DNA from: Sporolactobacillus sp. THM19-2
GTDB lineage: Bacteria; Bacillota; Bacilli; Bacillales; Sporolactobacillaceae
Assembly (NCBI RefSeq): GCF_004153195.1
Contig: NZ_SEMC01000004.1
Location: forward strand, 1 to 64,000
Reading direction: 5' to 3'
DNA length: 64,000 nt
Shown here: positions 1 through 9,066 of the stretch, one piece after another
How the letters are laid out: each line of letters begins with the position of its first letter
How positions within the stretch are numbered: position 1 is the stretch's first letter
Program-made: the position numbers and the translations under genes
The notes under the pieces: model-generated
What the model saw: the letters and a program-made list of their open reading frames with translations, nothing else
Databases searched by the model: none
What the model was told of the DNA's origin: nothing

Positions 1-125
1 GGATTGATTAACCTTTCCAAGAGGCTCCAGTATATTCAAAGTGCCTAAGTTATTGAACCGCCGTATACGGATCCGTACGTACGGTGGTGTGAGAGGTCGG
101 CAGTGTGAACTGCCTCCTACTCGAT
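1..125 (+). mobile_element. 3' end of a group II intron (IIC-type), truncated by window start
   Basis: Domain V can be folded from 57 to 88: ACCGCCGTA (57-65) pairs with TACGGTGGT (80-88), with the inner TACGG/CCGTA helix and the two-base CG bulge on the 3' strand. The triad at this position reads CGC, as in IIC introns (AGC in most other classes). Domain VI follows as a hairpin GGCAG/CTGCC near 99-114, and the intron would end at the TCGAT of 121-125. The next bases are a T-run, fitting the habit of IIC introns of inserting into terminator T-tracts. The reverse transcriptase part lies outside the window. The first 54 bases hold no recognisable coding end. Confidence 0.85.
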
Positions 126-270
126 TTTTACAAGATTCAAATCTAATAAGCGGCTACGAAGTTATCTGAAGAATCAATGAAATATCTCAATGAACAAGAT
201 AGATCTGGTCAAGTGATTTAATGCATAATGAGTATAACAATAAAGTAATTCTTTATTTAAGTAAAAAGGG

Positions 271-298
271 TTGACCTGTGTTTTATAACAGATAAAAT
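271..298 (+). promoter_or_regulatory. SigA promoter of lutABC
   Basis: TTGACC (271-276) and TAAAAT (293-298) are separated by 16 bases, 114 bases upstream of lutA. The stretch 126-270 between the intron end and this promoter shows nothing recognisable. No LutR operator could be assigned. Confidence 0.65.
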
Positions 299-411
299 GT
301 GATTGATGAGTGATAGATATGTGACAAAAATATGAATAACAGGGGAATATGAAACGGAATCCATACTTATTTGAATTTGGTTATCAGGCACCGAAGAAAA
401 GAGGATGGTAA

Positions 412-1185
412 ATGATGAAAGTTTCACTTTTTACAACATGTCTCGGTGAGTTATTTTATGTAAACGTTCTCAAAGATGTCACAGAGGTACTGGAAAGACT
501 GGGATGTGAAGTTGATGTCCCTGAAGGGCAAACTTGCTGTGGACAGCCTGCCTTCAATAGTGGATATGCAAAGGATACGGCAGGCCCTGCGAAACAGATG
601 ATTCGCACTTTCGAACATTCGGATTATATTGTCTGTCCGTCAGGATCCTGTGCTGCGATGTTTCATGAGTATCCTGATTTTTTTGCCAATGATCCAGACT
701 GGCATGAACGCGCACAAAAAGTTGCTAAGAAGACTTATGAATTCACACAGTTTATCGTAAACGTCCTTCATGTTGAAGATGTAGGTGCTGAATTTCATGC
801 ACGAGTCACTCTTCATACCTCCTGTCACATGTCGCGCCTTCTTGGGGAGCATGAATCGCATTACAAGTTACTTAGCCATGTAAAAGGACTTGAACTGGTT
901 AAACTGCCTAATAATTATGATTGCTGCGGATTCGGAGGAACCTTTTCAGTCAAGATGTTCCCCATTGCCGAACAAATGGCGGATGAGAAAATACGTCATA
1001 TTGAAGAAACGAAGGCAGATGTTCTTGTAGGAGCAGATGCCAGTTGCCTGATGCATATCGGTGGACGGATGCGAAGACTCGGAAAAAATATTAAAGTCGT
1101 GCATATTGCACAAATCCTGAACAGTCTACCAGGAAGGGAGGATGTTGATCATGCCAATGAAAGTGGGAAATCAACCGTTCTTTAA
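412..1185 (+). CDS. lutA: L-lactate utilization protein LutA (iron-sulfur subunit)
   Basis: LutA is the cysteine-rich domain subunit of the cytoplasmic LutABC iron-sulfur complex that oxidises L-lactate to pyruvate. The protein starts MMKVSLF and carries the two CCG-type cysteine-rich domains of the family: CCGQP near residue 42 and CCGFGG around residue 170, the ligands of the iron-sulfur centre. Length (257 residues) is close to the B. subtilis protein. The ATG at 412 lies 7 bases after AGAGG (400-404); the ATG at 415 is an equally reasonable start. It is first in a three-gene operon; lutB begins within its last 35 bases, so translation is coupled. Confidence 0.93.
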   Translation: MMKVSLFTTCLGELFYVNVLKDVTEVLERLGCEVDVPEGQTCCGQPAFNSGYAKDTAGPAKQMIRTFEHSDYIVCPSGSCAAMFHEYPDFFANDPDWHERAQKVAKKTYEFTQFIVNVLHVEDVGAEFHARVTLHTSCHMSRLLGEHESHYKLLSHVKGLELVKLPNNYDCCGFGGTFSVKMFPIAEQMADEKIRHIEETKADVLVGADASCLMHIGGRMRRLGKNIKVVHIAQILNSLPGREDVDHANESGKSTVL

Positions 1186-2626
1186 GAGAGTCGACGATGC
1201 CATTCATAATTCATTTATGACACAGGCTGTGTCGTCCGCTCAGGACGGATTACGAAATAAGAAATTAAATGCAACTTCAGGAGACAAATCGCTTGGAAAT
1301 TGGGAAGATTGGCGCCACGCCGGTGAAGAAATTCGTGCTTTTACACTGAATCATCTCGATTATTATCTGAAAGAATTAAGCGATCAATTTGCTGCACGCG
1401 GCGGACATGTGTTTTTCGCACAGACTGCAGAAGAAGCCAGAGAATACGTCAAGCGGGTCGTTCAAAAGAAAAAAGCGAAGAACGTTGTAAAATCTAAATC
1501 CATGGTGACAGAAGAAATCAGCTTGAATGAAGCATTAGAGGAAGCAGGTTGCGATGTTCTGGAAACGGATCTCGCTGAATTTATTTTGCAGGTGGATCAT
1601 GATAAACCCTCGCATATTGTCGTGCCATCTGTACATAAAAACAGACAGCAGATTCGCGATTCGTTTAAAAAACTGGGATATACAGGAACAGATGATCCAA
1701 AAGAACTGGCCGGATTTGCCAGAAAAACATTAAGGGAAAAATTCCTGCACGCTGATGTCGGAATTACCGGATGCAATTTTGCTGTTGCTGATACAGGAAG
1801 TATCTGCCTCGTCACCAACGAAGGTAATGCTAATATGGTAACGACTTTCCCGGAAACACAGATCACGGTCATGGGTATGGAGCGACTGGTTCCATCGTGG
1901 AAAGAACTGGATACTCTGGTGACTTTGCTTTGCCGCAGTTCTGTCGGTCAAAAACTGACCACTTATGTGACAGATATTACGCCTGATGATCAGTCAGAAA
2001 CAGTGGACAGTCCAAAGGATTTTCATCTGGTCATCGTAGATGCCGGACGTTCAAACGCCCTTGGTACAGAGTTCCAGTCTGCTCTGCACTGTATACGGTG
2101 TGCCGCCTGTTTAAATGTTTGTCCTGTTTACCGCCATATTGGTGGTCATGCTTACGGTTCGATCTATCCGGGTCCGATTGGTGCGGTCCTTTCACCGATC
2201 CTTGGGGGATATAAAGAATATGGAAAATTGCCATATGCCTCAAGCCTCTGCGCGGCATGTACCGAAGCCTGCCCGGTCAGGATACCGTTGCACCAGCTGC
2301 TCATTAAACATCGAAGAAAATATGTTGAAGGTGGAGGCCATCCCCCCCTCGGAGAAAGAATGGCAATGAAGGGATTTGGAGTGGGAGCCCGTTCACCGTT
2401 TTTATTTAAAGCGGGTATGAAAACGGCTCCGATACTTTTAAAACCACTCGTTCATAATGGGGCTATTGAAAAAGGGCCGGGTCCGATAAAATCATGGACA
2501 CATGGACGAGACTTTCCTGCACCAGATAAAGAAAATTTCCGTGAATGGTTCAAAAAACACAAATCAAAATCAAAAACAGAAGGCCATCAAACAGACCATC
2601 ACGAAGGGGCAGGTGAATCATTTTGA
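1151..2626 (+). CDS. lutB: L-lactate utilization protein LutB (4Fe-4S subunit)
   Basis: The middle subunit of the lactate oxidation complex. The N-terminal two thirds form a LUD/LutB domain; the C-terminal part has two ferredoxin-like clusters, [12 protein letters not shown] near residue 313 and CAACTEACP near residue 367, each ending in CP. The start at ATG 1151 (MPMKVGNQ) is preferred over 1142 because GGGAGG (1136-1141) lies 9 bases upstream and B. subtilis LutB begins at the same place. It overlaps the 3' end of lutA by 35 bases and its stop overlaps the lutC start. The C terminus is charged ([10 protein letters not shown]), as is common in this family. Confidence 0.93.
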   Translation: MPMKVGNQPFFKRVDDAIHNSFMTQAVSSAQDGLRNKKLNATSGDKSLGNWEDWRHAGEEIRAFTLNHLDYYLKELSDQFAARGGHVFFAQTAEEAREYVKRVVQKKKAKNVVKSKSMVTEEISLNEALEEAGCDVLETDLAEFILQVDHDKPSHIVVPSVHKNRQQIRDSFKKLGYTGTDDPKELAGFARKTLREKFLHADVGITGCNFAVADTGSICLVTNEGNANMVTTFPETQITVMGMERLVPSWKELDTLVTLLCRSSVGQKLTTYVTDITPDDQSETVDSPKDFHLVIVDAGRSNALGTEFQSALHCIRCAACLNVCPVYRHIGGHAYGSIYPGPIGAVLSPILGGYKEYGKLPYASSLCAACTEACPVRIPLHQLLIKHRRKYVEGGGHPPLGERMAMKGFGVGARSPFLFKAGMKTAPILLKPLVHNGAIEKGPGPIKSWTHGRDFPAPDKENFREWFKKHKSKSKTEGHQTDHHEGAGESF

Positions 2627-3321
2627 GAGGAACGATTGAGAACAGGGATGCTTTTCTGAATAAGATTGCAAAAAAAATGAATCGTCAACCTGAAGAAACG
2701 ATTAAAGAACCGGTTTGGAGCTATCAGCCGCAGTGGGCAGTTCATCAGAATGAATCAAAGAATCAGCTTGTTGAATTGATCAAACGGGTAAGCCAATCCA
2801 TCCATACAAAGGTTATTGAGACAGATACAGATCATTTACCTCAAATTTTGAATCAGACGATTCACACTTATGGTGGAGGCCGGATCGTTGCAACAAATGA
2901 CGGCCGTTTCGCTGAATTTGGCCTTACTGAAGTGTTAAAACAAAATAATGTATACGTCTGGAATACAGAGAAAGGCCATGAGAATATTGACCGGGCTGAC
3001 GAGGCTAATATTGGATTATCAGTCTGCGATGTGATGCTTGCTGAGTCGGCTACTGCCGGTTTTTTTCATGATAAGGATAAAGCGAGAAGTGTCAGCCTGC
3101 TTCCTGTCACGTCAATAGTCATTGTTCCTGAAAGTGCGATTGTTCCCAGATTAACTCAGGCAATGAAAATGGTTGAAGATAAAGTAGCAACGGGGGAAAA
3201 GATCTCACCGTATATCAATTTTATTTCAGGTCCCAGTAACAGTGCAGACATTGAAATGAGGCTGGTAGTCGGTGTACATGGACCGGTCAAAGTGGCTTAC
3301 ATTTTGGTTCAGGATGTTTGA
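2623..3321 (+). CDS. lutC: L-lactate utilization protein LutC
   Basis: Third subunit of the lactate oxidation complex, a LUD-domain protein (old DUF162) with an alpha/beta fold and no cysteine clusters of its own. It starts with TTG at 2623 that overlaps the lutB stop (TTTTGA); an AGGTG element lies about 7 bases upstream. The C-terminal segment with [10 protein letters not shown] and the motif GVHGP is typical of the family. Full length, 232 residues. No downstream partner such as the lactate permease lutP is present; the next gene is convergent proA. Confidence 0.92.
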   Translation: MRGTIENRDAFLNKIAKKMNRQPEETIKEPVWSYQPQWAVHQNESKNQLVELIKRVSQSIHTKVIETDTDHLPQILNQTIHTYGGGRIVATNDGRFAEFGLTEVLKQNNVYVWNTEKGHENIDRADEANIGLSVCDVMLAESATAGFFHDKDKARSVSLLPVTSIVIVPESAIVPRLTQAMKMVEDKVATGEKISPYINFISGPSNSADIEMRLVVGVHGPVKVAYILVQDV

Positions 3322-3328
3322 CTGCATA

Positions 3329-3361
3329 ATGAAGAAAAACTTGCCAACTGTCGGCTTGCAA
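3329..3361 (+). repeat. Dispersed intergenic repeat, copy A
   Basis: The core ATGAAGAAAAACTTGCC (3329-3345) recurs exactly at 15504-15520, and its first 16 bases recur on the minus strand at 35807-35822. Here it is followed by AACTGTCGGCTTGCAA, giving a short GCC/GGC hairpin. It sits 8 bases after the lutC stop. Variant copies lie at 9805 and 51422. Confidence 0.6.
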
Positions 3362-3420
3362 AAGCTGCCGGAGATTTCGTTTTTCTGATACCCTTTCCTG
3401 AAAATGATTTTCAAAGTATG

Positions 3421-3457
3421 AAAAAGGCAGTTCCCATAATCAGGGACTGCCTTTTTT
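3421..3457. terminator. Bidirectional terminator, lutC/proA
   Basis: AAAAAGGCAGT-TCCC and GGGACTGCCTTTTTT form a stem with loop ATAATCA; A-run and T-run flank it, so it can serve both convergent units. Confidence 0.85.
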
Positions 3458-3471
3458 AGTAGATGGATGAA

Positions 3472-4740
3472 TTATTCACGAATCTGACCATCACCTTCAA
3501 CAATATATTTGATACTGGTCAGGGCATTGAGACCCATTGGTCCCCGGGCATGCAGTTTCTGAGTGCTGATACCAATTTCTGCACCAAATCCGAAAGCTTC
3601 ACCATCGGTAAAACGGGTTGAAGCATTATGATAAAGTGTTGAAGCATCTGTCAATTGAAAAAAGCGATGAACATTTTCGGGGGTTTCGGAAATGATCGAC
3701 TCTGAATGCCTTGTTCCATAACGATTGATGTGATTTATCGCTTCATCAACATTTCTGACAATCCTGACCGCTATCACTTTGTCCAGGTACTCTGTTTCCC
3801 AGTCCTCTTCAGTAGCCATCCGAAGATCCGGAAATACATCGGATACCTGCTCATCAATCCTGCATTCAACGCCGGCGGTTTTCAGTGCTCTGATCAGTTG
3901 ATTGCCGTACTGTGTAAACCAGTCCTTCTGAATGATGACCGTTTCAATGGAATTGCACACTGAAGGACGCTGCGTTTTTGCATTCAATGTAATGTTAACA
4001 GCCATGTCAGGATCAGCCGTTTTATCGATAAAAAGATGACAATTTCCCGCGCCGGTTTCAAGAACCGGAATCGTTGATTGTTGAACAGCGGTTTGAATCA
4101 GCTTTTTACTGCCACGGGGAATCAGCACATCGATCAGCCCGTTCAGTCTGAAGAAACGGTTAACCGTTTCGTGACGGGTATCCTCAAGTAACTGTACGCT
4201 GTCGGGAGATACCTCTGTTTTTGATAACGCCTTGTGGATGATCTCAACAAGTGCATGGTTTGTCTGCAATGCTGAACGACTTCCGCGAAGAAAGACAGCA
4301 TTACCTGTCTTCAGGCATAAACTGGTCGCATCAACAGTGACGTTTGGCCGGGCTTCATAAACCATACCCACAACACCCAGGGGGACTCTCATCTTTTGGA
4401 TATGCAGACCATTCGGCCGATCCCATTTTTCCAGACAGTCACCAATCGGGTCATGAAGGCAAACAACATCCTGCAATGACTGGGCCATAGCATCAATCCG
4501 CTCCTTGTTCAGCAATAAACGATCCAGTAATGCATCACTCATCCCGTTACTTTGGGCGTTATCCAGGTCCCGTTTATTCGCCTCAATAATGGACACATGG
4601 CTTGACTGAAGAGCTGAAGCGATCTCTGAAAGGGCCTTGTTCTTCTGATCGGCGTTCAATATGGCGAGCCGGGAGGAGACCCTTTTCGCCCTTGCGGCTT
4701 TCTCGAGTAATTCATCTGATGCAATGATCTGATGGCTCAT
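3472..4740 (-). CDS. proA: Gamma-glutamyl phosphate reductase ProA
   Basis: Second enzyme of proline synthesis from glutamate: reduces gamma-glutamyl phosphate with NADPH to glutamate 5-semialdehyde. The aldehyde-dehydrogenase fold is clear, with the nucleophile in TQRPSVCNSIE and the C-terminal FGAEIGIST and HARGPMGL segments. The start is ATG 4740 (MSHQIIAS), with AGGAAAGGAAG just upstream; the longer upstream reading is the end of proB in another frame. The ATG overlaps the proB stop (ATGA), so the two are translationally coupled. Expected 422 residues, normal for the family. Confidence 0.96.
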   Translation of the reverse strand: MSHQIIASDELLEKAARAKRVSSRLAILNADQKNKALSEIASALQSSHVSIIEANKRDLDNAQSNGMSDALLDRLLLNKERIDAMAQSLQDVVCLHDPIGDCLEKWDRPNGLHIQKMRVPLGVVGMVYEARPNVTVDATSLCLKTGNAVFLRGSRSALQTNHALVEIIHKALSKTEVSPDSVQLLEDTRHETVNRFFRLNGLIDVLIPRGSKKLIQTAVQQSTIPVLETGAGNCHLFIDKTADPDMAVNITLNAKTQRPSVCNSIETVIIQKDWFTQYGNQLIRALKTAGVECRIDEQVSDVFPDLRMATEEDWETEYLDKVIAVRIVRNVDEAINHINRYGTRHSESIISETPENVHRFFQLTDASTLYHNASTRFTDGEAFGFGAEIGISTQKLHARGPMGLNALTSIKYIVEGDGQIRE

Positions 4741-5894
4741 TTTATCTCTTCCTTTCCTTCGGTTGCTTCTGGAGAAATCGTTGCTGTCCACGGAACCCAA
4801 TTATCACGATGAACGACCTCAGGATGATCGCTCTTTACCAGGCGCATGGCCAGATCGCTTGGCATACTCTTTATTTTGTTTAGCTGATCGGCGGAATAGT
4901 TCACCTGTCCCTTACCAAGAATATGATGATACCGGTCCATAATCTGAATGACTTCACCGGCGTAAAATCGTCCATAAATACGTTTGACTCCCGCAGGAAG
5001 GAGGCTCTTTCCTTTTTCCATCAGAGCATGCGCCGCACCATCATCAATTTCCACTTTTCCTGAGACCGGAGAGTGAAGCGCAATCCATTGCTCAGACACC
5101 CGGAGCGATGGTTTCAAATCGGTTGGGCCAATGTACGTGCCGTTTCCGTCCCCATTAATAATTTTTAGCAGTTTGTCGGGCCCTGTCCCTTTCCCTATAA
5201 AGATCCGGACGCCCAGTGACAGGGCGGTTTCCGTTGCACGCAGCTTGGATTTCATCCCACCGGTTCCAACCTTTGAACCGGATGTACTGCTTACGGATTT
5301 AATCAATGGCTCAGGAAGAGTATTTAAAAAGTGATAACGTGTGGCGTCTTTAAACTGGTTCGGATTCTTGTCGTACAGGCCGTTAACATCGGTCAGGATG
5401 ACAAGAAAATCGGCGTGGACCAGCCCGCTGACAAGTGCTGACAGCATATCATTGTCACCAAAAGTAAGCTCCTCTAGCGAGACTGAATCGTTCTCATTAA
5501 TGATTGGAATGACGGAACGCTTCAGGAGCTCATTCAGTGTAGAGCAGGCATGACTCGTCTGTTCCCGTTTCTTGAAATCCTGACGGGCGAGAAGCAGCTG
5601 AGCGACTGTCATCCCGTACTTTCGAAACGCCGAGGCATAGTTGTTTAGCAGCTTCACCTGGCCTACTGCCGCCGCCGCCTGTTTTCCCGCAAGAGTTACC
5701 GGTTTTGACGGATAACCAAGTTCACTGTAGCCTGCTGCTACGGCACCGGATGTAACGAGAATCACTTCATGACCGCTTTTTTTCAGTTGGGCAATAGCGC
5801 TTGTATGATCTGTCAGTTTATGCATATCAATATTGCCGTGCGTGTCAGTCAGAGAGCTACTGCCGATTTTTACAACAATCCGTTTTAATACCAT
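4737..5894 (-). CDS. proB: Glutamate 5-kinase ProB
   Basis: First, feedback-controlled step of proline synthesis: ATP-dependent phosphorylation of glutamate. The amino acid kinase domain begins at KIGSSSL near the N terminus and contains the IINENDSVS loop and [12 protein letters not shown] domain fills roughly residues 280-365, so this is the long 385-residue form. Transcription starts from a good SigA promoter and passes through a T-box leader (5899-6168), so expression should rise when proline tRNA is uncharged. Forms an operon with proA. Confidence 0.96.
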   Translation of the reverse strand: MVLKRIVVKIGSSSLTDTHGNIDMHKLTDHTSAIAQLKKSGHEVILVTSGAVAAGYSELGYPSKPVTLAGKQAAAAVGQVKLLNNYASAFRKYGMTVAQLLLARQDFKKREQTSHACSTLNELLKRSVIPIINENDSVSLEELTFGDNDMLSALVSGLVHADFLVILTDVNGLYDKNPNQFKDATRYHFLNTLPEPLIKSVSSTSGSKVGTGGMKSKLRATETALSLGVRIFIGKGTGPDKLLKIINGDGNGTYIGPTDLKPSLRVSEQWIALHSPVSGKVEIDDGAAHALMEKGKSLLPAGVKRIYGRFYAGEVIQIMDRYHHILGKGQVNYSADQLNKIKSMPSDLAMRLVKSDHPEVVHRDNWVPWTATISPEATEGKEEIK

Positions 5895-5898
5895 AGAG

Positions 5899-6168
5899 GG
5901 ACATTCCTTTCCATTAAAAAAAGCCTCTCCTGTCCAAATAAAGGACGGGAAGAGACTTTGCCCGCGGTACCACCTTCGTTAGCATGAGAAGTTCCCTTCT
6001 CATGCTCTCTTTCAACTTCGTAACGAGAAGACACGGTCCGGTTAATTGGCCGGACAGCTCAAGAGGCAGGTTCAACAGGAAGGGTGCGGTGACGCCTTTC
6101 AGCCGATGAGTGTCACTCTCTGACGCAATTCACTGTTTACTAATCCCTGTCAACGCTTTATATAAGTA
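5899..6168 (-). promoter_or_regulatory. T-box leader of proBA
   Basis: Read on the minus strand, the leader has an AGTGA element, a perfect hairpin AGCATGAGAAG/CTTCTCATGCT (5981-6006), the T-box AAGGTGGTACCGCGGG (5961-5976) and a terminator before proB. CCT triplets (proline) occur at 6068-6070 in the context GAACCTGC and at 6077-6079, the former being my candidate specifier. Proline T-boxes on proBA are known in Bacillus. The specifier choice is an inference. Confidence 0.9.
5916..5955 (-). terminator. T-box terminator upstream of proB
   Basis: On the minus strand GTCTCTTCCCGTCC pairs with GGACAGGAGAGGC (one mismatch/bulge), loop TTTATTT, followed by seven T. It is the terminator competed by the T-box antiterminator. 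Confidence 0.85.
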
Positions 6169-6173
6169 GATTT

Positions 6174-6202
6174 ATTATATTCAATTAATGTACAAAAGTC
6201 AA
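6174..6202 (-). promoter_or_regulatory. SigA promoter of proBA
   Basis: On the minus strand TTGACT (6202-6197) and a perfect TATAAT (6179-6174) are 17 bases apart; the start point would be about 6167, matching the T-box leader start. Confidence 0.85.
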
Positions 6203-6292
6203 TGACGACTTTGCTGATGATGCAAAATTTTTTCATTTCTATAAAAACGATGGTACGATAAAAAGAGATACGGTTATGGGGAGGGTTTTTTA

Positions 6293-6874
6293 GTGGCATT
6301 TACACTGCAGATTGGTGAAAAAGCGCCTTCATTTTCACTTCCGGCAACAGATGGGAAAAACTATACACTTTCGAATTTTTCAAAGGCAAAAACGCTGGTG
6401 ATCTTCTTTACATGCAATCATTGTCCTTTTGTGCTCGGATCAAACCCGGTAACAAAGAGAACGGCTGAAAAATACAAAGATCAGGGTGTTCAGTTTGTTG
6501 CCATTAATTCAAACAGTGAGCAGACACACCCGGCCGATTCTTTTGAACATATGGTCGAACAAATGAATGACAAGCATTATCCATGGCTTTACTTGCGAGA
6601 CAATTCGCAGAAAATCGCGCTCAGTTATGGCGCGTTACGAACACCACATTTCTTCGTTTTTGATGAAAACCGTCATTTGGTGTATACCGGTCGTGAACTG
6701 GATAATCCGAGACAGCCGGAAAAGGCCACAGTTAATAATCTTGACCAGGCCCTGTCCGAAATCACGAAAGGTCATCCGGTATCTACACCGTTGACCAACC
6801 CGATTGGCTGTAATATCAAATGGGAGGGGAAGGATCCACACTGGATGCCGGGCGAAGCCTGTGATCTGGTCTGA
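6293..6874 (+). CDS. Redoxin / AhpC-TSA-type thioredoxin family protein
   Basis: A cytoplasmic 193-residue thioredoxin-fold protein of the AhpC/TSA-redoxin group. The motif CNHCP near residue 41 gives a CxxC pair at the position of the peroxidatic cysteine; [15 protein letters not shown] is the usual N-terminal strand. The proteins of this branch (often 190-200 residues with a C-terminal extension, here ending GCNIKW and PGEACDLV) are annotated as thiol oxidoreductases; the substrate is unknown. The GTG start at 6293 follows GGGGAGGG by about 8 bases. It is monocistronic, divergent from proB, and ends at a terminator. Confidence 0.85.
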   Translation: MAFTLQIGEKAPSFSLPATDGKNYTLSNFSKAKTLVIFFTCNHCPFVLGSNPVTKRTAEKYKDQGVQFVAINSNSEQTHPADSFEHMVEQMNDKHYPWLYLRDNSQKIALSYGALRTPHFFVFDENRHLVYTGRELDNPRQPEKATVNNLDQALSEITKGHPVSTPLTNPIGCNIKWEGKDPHWMPGEACDLV

Positions 6875-6887
6875 CCCGAACCGAAAT

Positions 6888-6923
6888 AAAAAGGTGTCTT
6901 CCTCATGGAGGGACACCTTTTTT
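6888..6923. terminator. Terminator after the redoxin gene
   Basis: AAAAAGGTGTC-TTCC, loop TCAT, GGAGG-GACACCTTTTTT. Both flanks suit bidirectional use with the convergent membrane-protein gene. Confidence 0.85.
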
Positions 6924-6936
6924 CATGTAAAAGTGA

Positions 6937-7242
6937 TTAAAGCCGGTCGACCAGTACGGGAAGAAGCAAAATCAGACCAATGAAGATATGATGCCATGGA
7001 TGCACCTGATGAAAAATCAGATACCCGATACAAAATCTGCTTGCTAAAAGTATTAATATGACTAAAATGATTATAATCAACGGGATTTCATGGCTGACGA
7101 GCAGAAAACCAGTAAAAAAGCCAGTCAGGTGCGCAAAAAAGAATAAGAGAAGCGGCCACTTTAAAAGTGATTTTTGCCAGAAGATCCAGCATGAAATAAG
7201 ACAGATAAGGGCGTAAATCATTAATATCGAACCACTGAACAT
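6937..7242 (-). CDS. Small integral membrane protein of unknown function
   Basis: 101 residues with three to four predicted membrane helices (about 4-20, 27-48, 53-67, 84-99) separated by short loops and a HQVHPWHH segment before the last helix. I do not recognise the family. It is probably real: a strong GGGGAGG lies 7-8 bases before the ATG at 7242, and it uses the terminator at 6888-6923. It is divergent from the MerR regulator gene 80 bases away, so it may be regulated with it, but nothing shows this directly. Confidence 0.65.
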   Translation of the reverse strand: MFSGSILMIYALICLISCWIFWQKSLLKWPLLLFFFAHLTGFFTGFLLVSHEIPLIIIILVILILLASRFCIGYLIFHQVHPWHHIFIGLILLLPVLVDRL

Positions 7243-7289
7243 GATTATTCCTCCCCAGGAAAATGAATAATCTGATTAAACACCGCGGG

Positions 7290-7306
7290 GTTGACCCCAT
7301 GTCAAC
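7290..7306. promoter_or_regulatory. Inverted repeat, possible MerR operator
   Basis: GTTGAC CCCAT GTCAAC is a perfect 6-base inverted repeat just before the likely MerR start and between two divergent genes. Autoregulation is an inference. Confidence 0.35.
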
Positions 7307-7322
7307 AAGGAGAGTGAATGAC

Positions 7323-7733
7323 TTGAAAACAGGTCAGTTTGTCACGCTGTGCCGGACAACGAAAGACACAGTCCGTTATTATGAGGCATTAGGGTTAATT
7401 CAGCCGGCAATGAATGGTGCCTTTAAAGACTTTGGAAAGGCGGAAGTCGAAGATTTTCAGGCAATAAAAGACATGCAACGAATGGGATTGTCTTTAAAAA
7501 CCATCCAGAAAATTTTTTCACTGAAAAGAACATATGGATGCGGATCTTCTCACTTGATCCAAAATATTCTGGAACAGTTGATGAGTCAAAGATCAGCTCT
7601 GGCTGTAGAAGAAGCCCATATTCGTGATAAAATAACATATATTGATCAGCTAATTGTTGAATTGAAGAATCTGCATCCTGAGGAAATGGGAAAAGATGCT
7701 GCAAAGGAGCAAGATTATGGCAAAACGCTATGA
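7323..7733 (+). CDS. MerR-family transcriptional regulator
   Basis: An N-terminal MerR helix-turn-helix (VTLCRTTKDTVRYYEALGLI) with the wing, then a coiled-coil dimerisation helix (QRSALAVEEAHIRDKITYIDQL). There is no obvious cysteine-based metal site; CGSS near the middle holds the only nearby cysteine. The start is uncertain: TTG 7323 follows AAGGAG (7307-7312) by 10 bases and gives the usual short N terminus (MKTGQF); in-frame ATG codons at 7263 and 7299 are alternatives. Its last 17 bases overlap the aminotransferase gene, which it probably regulates. Confidence 0.85.
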   Translation: MKTGQFVTLCRTTKDTVRYYEALGLIQPAMNGAFKDFGKAEVEDFQAIKDMQRMGLSLKTIQKIFSLKRTYGCGSSHLIQNILEQLMSQRSALAVEEAHIRDKITYIDQLIVELKNLHPEEMGKDAAKEQDYGKTL

Positions 7734-8904
7734 CTTTGATGAACAGATTAATCGGAGGGGTTCGGCTTCGATAAAGTGGGATGGGGCTGATCGAATTTTT
7801 GGCGGTAAAGATTTGCTCCCCATGTGGGTCGCTGATATGGATTTCCGTGTTCCTGACGAGGTTACTTCAGCACTGAAAAGCAGAGTGGAGCATGGACTTT
7901 ATGGTTACATGGAAAGAACAGACAGTTATCTTGAATCCGTCAGAGAATGGATGAAAAGGCGTCATGAATGGCAGATAGAAAAGCGCTGGATTTGTCACAG
8001 CCCGGGAGTTGTTACAGCATTGAATCTGATTCTCGACGGGTTCACAAAACCGGGGGACAAGATCCTGATCCAGCCGCCGGTATATCCTCCTTTCATAAAG
8101 GCTGCGATTAACCAGGGGAGAGGACTTATTGAAAACCCGCTGGTCTGCGAACGTGGACGATATCATATGAATTTTACCGATCTGGAAAGAAAAATGGCTG
8201 ATCCATCCGTCAGATTAATGCTCTTATGTTCCCCTCATAACCCTGTCGGCCGCGTCTGGTCCCGCGATGAATTACTGCGTGTTGCAGAACTTGCTGCTGC
8301 TTCACATGTTCTGGTTGTTTCAGATGAAATTCACAGTGATCTCATTTTTAAGGGATTCCATCACATTCCCTTCGCCAGTCTGTCTGAAGAAGCACAACAA
8401 CATGCCATTATCTGCACAGCGCCCAGCAAGACGTTCAATCTTGCCGGCCTGCAGGTTTCTAATATCATCATTCCAAATGATCAATTGAGAAAAAAATACA
8501 TGAATCAGATTCGACGCTTCAATCTCAGTGAACCGAATACAGCAGGTATGATTGCTGCTGAAGCAGCATACCGGTCGGGATCTTCCTGGCTTGATCAATG
8601 TCTTGATTACATAAAAAGGAATGCAGATTATGTATCCACCTTTTTTCGAGAACATTTACCCATGCTGTCGATGTCTCCACTGGAAGGCACTTACCTGGGA
8701 TGGATTGATTGTCACAGGCTCCGTCTGGGGAAGCGGGAACTGCAAAATTTCATGGTCCAAAAAGCCGGTCTGGCGCTCAATCCGGGATACACATTCGGAG
8801 AGGAAGGTGCAGGATTTGTCCGGATCAATCTGGCATGTCCGCATGCCTATGTCGAAAAAGCCATGAAGCAACTGAAAAGGGCAGTCGATACATTAAAACG
8901 ATAA
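7717..8904 (+). CDS. patB: PatB/MalY-type PLP-dependent C-S lyase (aminotransferase fold I/II)
   Basis: A cytoplasmic pyridoxal-phosphate enzyme of the PatB/MalY group, known for cystathionine or cysteine C-S beta-lyase activity. Visible features are the N-terminal WDGADRIFGGKDLLPMWVADMDF, the LCSPHNPVGRVW segment, the SDEIHSDL aspartate that holds the cofactor, and the Schiff-base lysine in APSKTFNLAGL. The ATG at 7717 lies 7 bases after AAAGGAG. Length 395 residues is normal. Co-transcribed with the upstream MerR gene. Sulfur amino acid breakdown is the likely role; the exact substrate cannot be read from sequence. Confidence 0.88.
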   Translation: MAKRYDFDEQINRRGSASIKWDGADRIFGGKDLLPMWVADMDFRVPDEVTSALKSRVEHGLYGYMERTDSYLESVREWMKRRHEWQIEKRWICHSPGVVTALNLILDGFTKPGDKILIQPPVYPPFIKAAINQGRGLIENPLVCERGRYHMNFTDLERKMADPSVRLMLLCSPHNPVGRVWSRDELLRVAELAAASHVLVVSDEIHSDLIFKGFHHIPFASLSEEAQQHAIICTAPSKTFNLAGLQVSNIIIPNDQLRKKYMNQIRRFNLSEPNTAGMIAAEAAYRSGSSWLDQCLDYIKRNADYVSTFFREHLPMLSMSPLEGTYLGWIDCHRLRLGKRELQNFMVQKAGLALNPGYTFGEEGAGFVRINLACPHAYVEKAMKQLKRAVDTLKR

Positions 8905-8988
8905 AAATTGTTCATAGTTCCGTCAAATATTCGTTGATCGTTCGAATAATTATAATACTGGGAATTAACACGTTTCCACGAAAAACGA

Positions 8989-9014
8989 TGAAACCTCGTC
9001 GATACGGTTTCGTA
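8989..9014 (+). promoter_or_regulatory. ECF sigma (SigW-type) promoter
   Basis: TGAAAC (8989-8994), 16 bases, CGTA (9011-9014) equals the SigW consensus TGAAAC-N16-CGTA. A GAAACC/GGTTTC inverted repeat overlaps it. The next gene encodes an exported membrane protein, a usual SigW target. Confidence 0.7.
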
Positions 9015-9066
9015 AATCATAAGTGGAGATATCTATGCTTATAAATAAATGGGGGGACAAAATGAA

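Noticed and set aside
1597-1951. Minus-strand frames inside lutB
   Set aside because: Shadows of a well-supported gene; cysteine-rich composition arises from the opposite frame.
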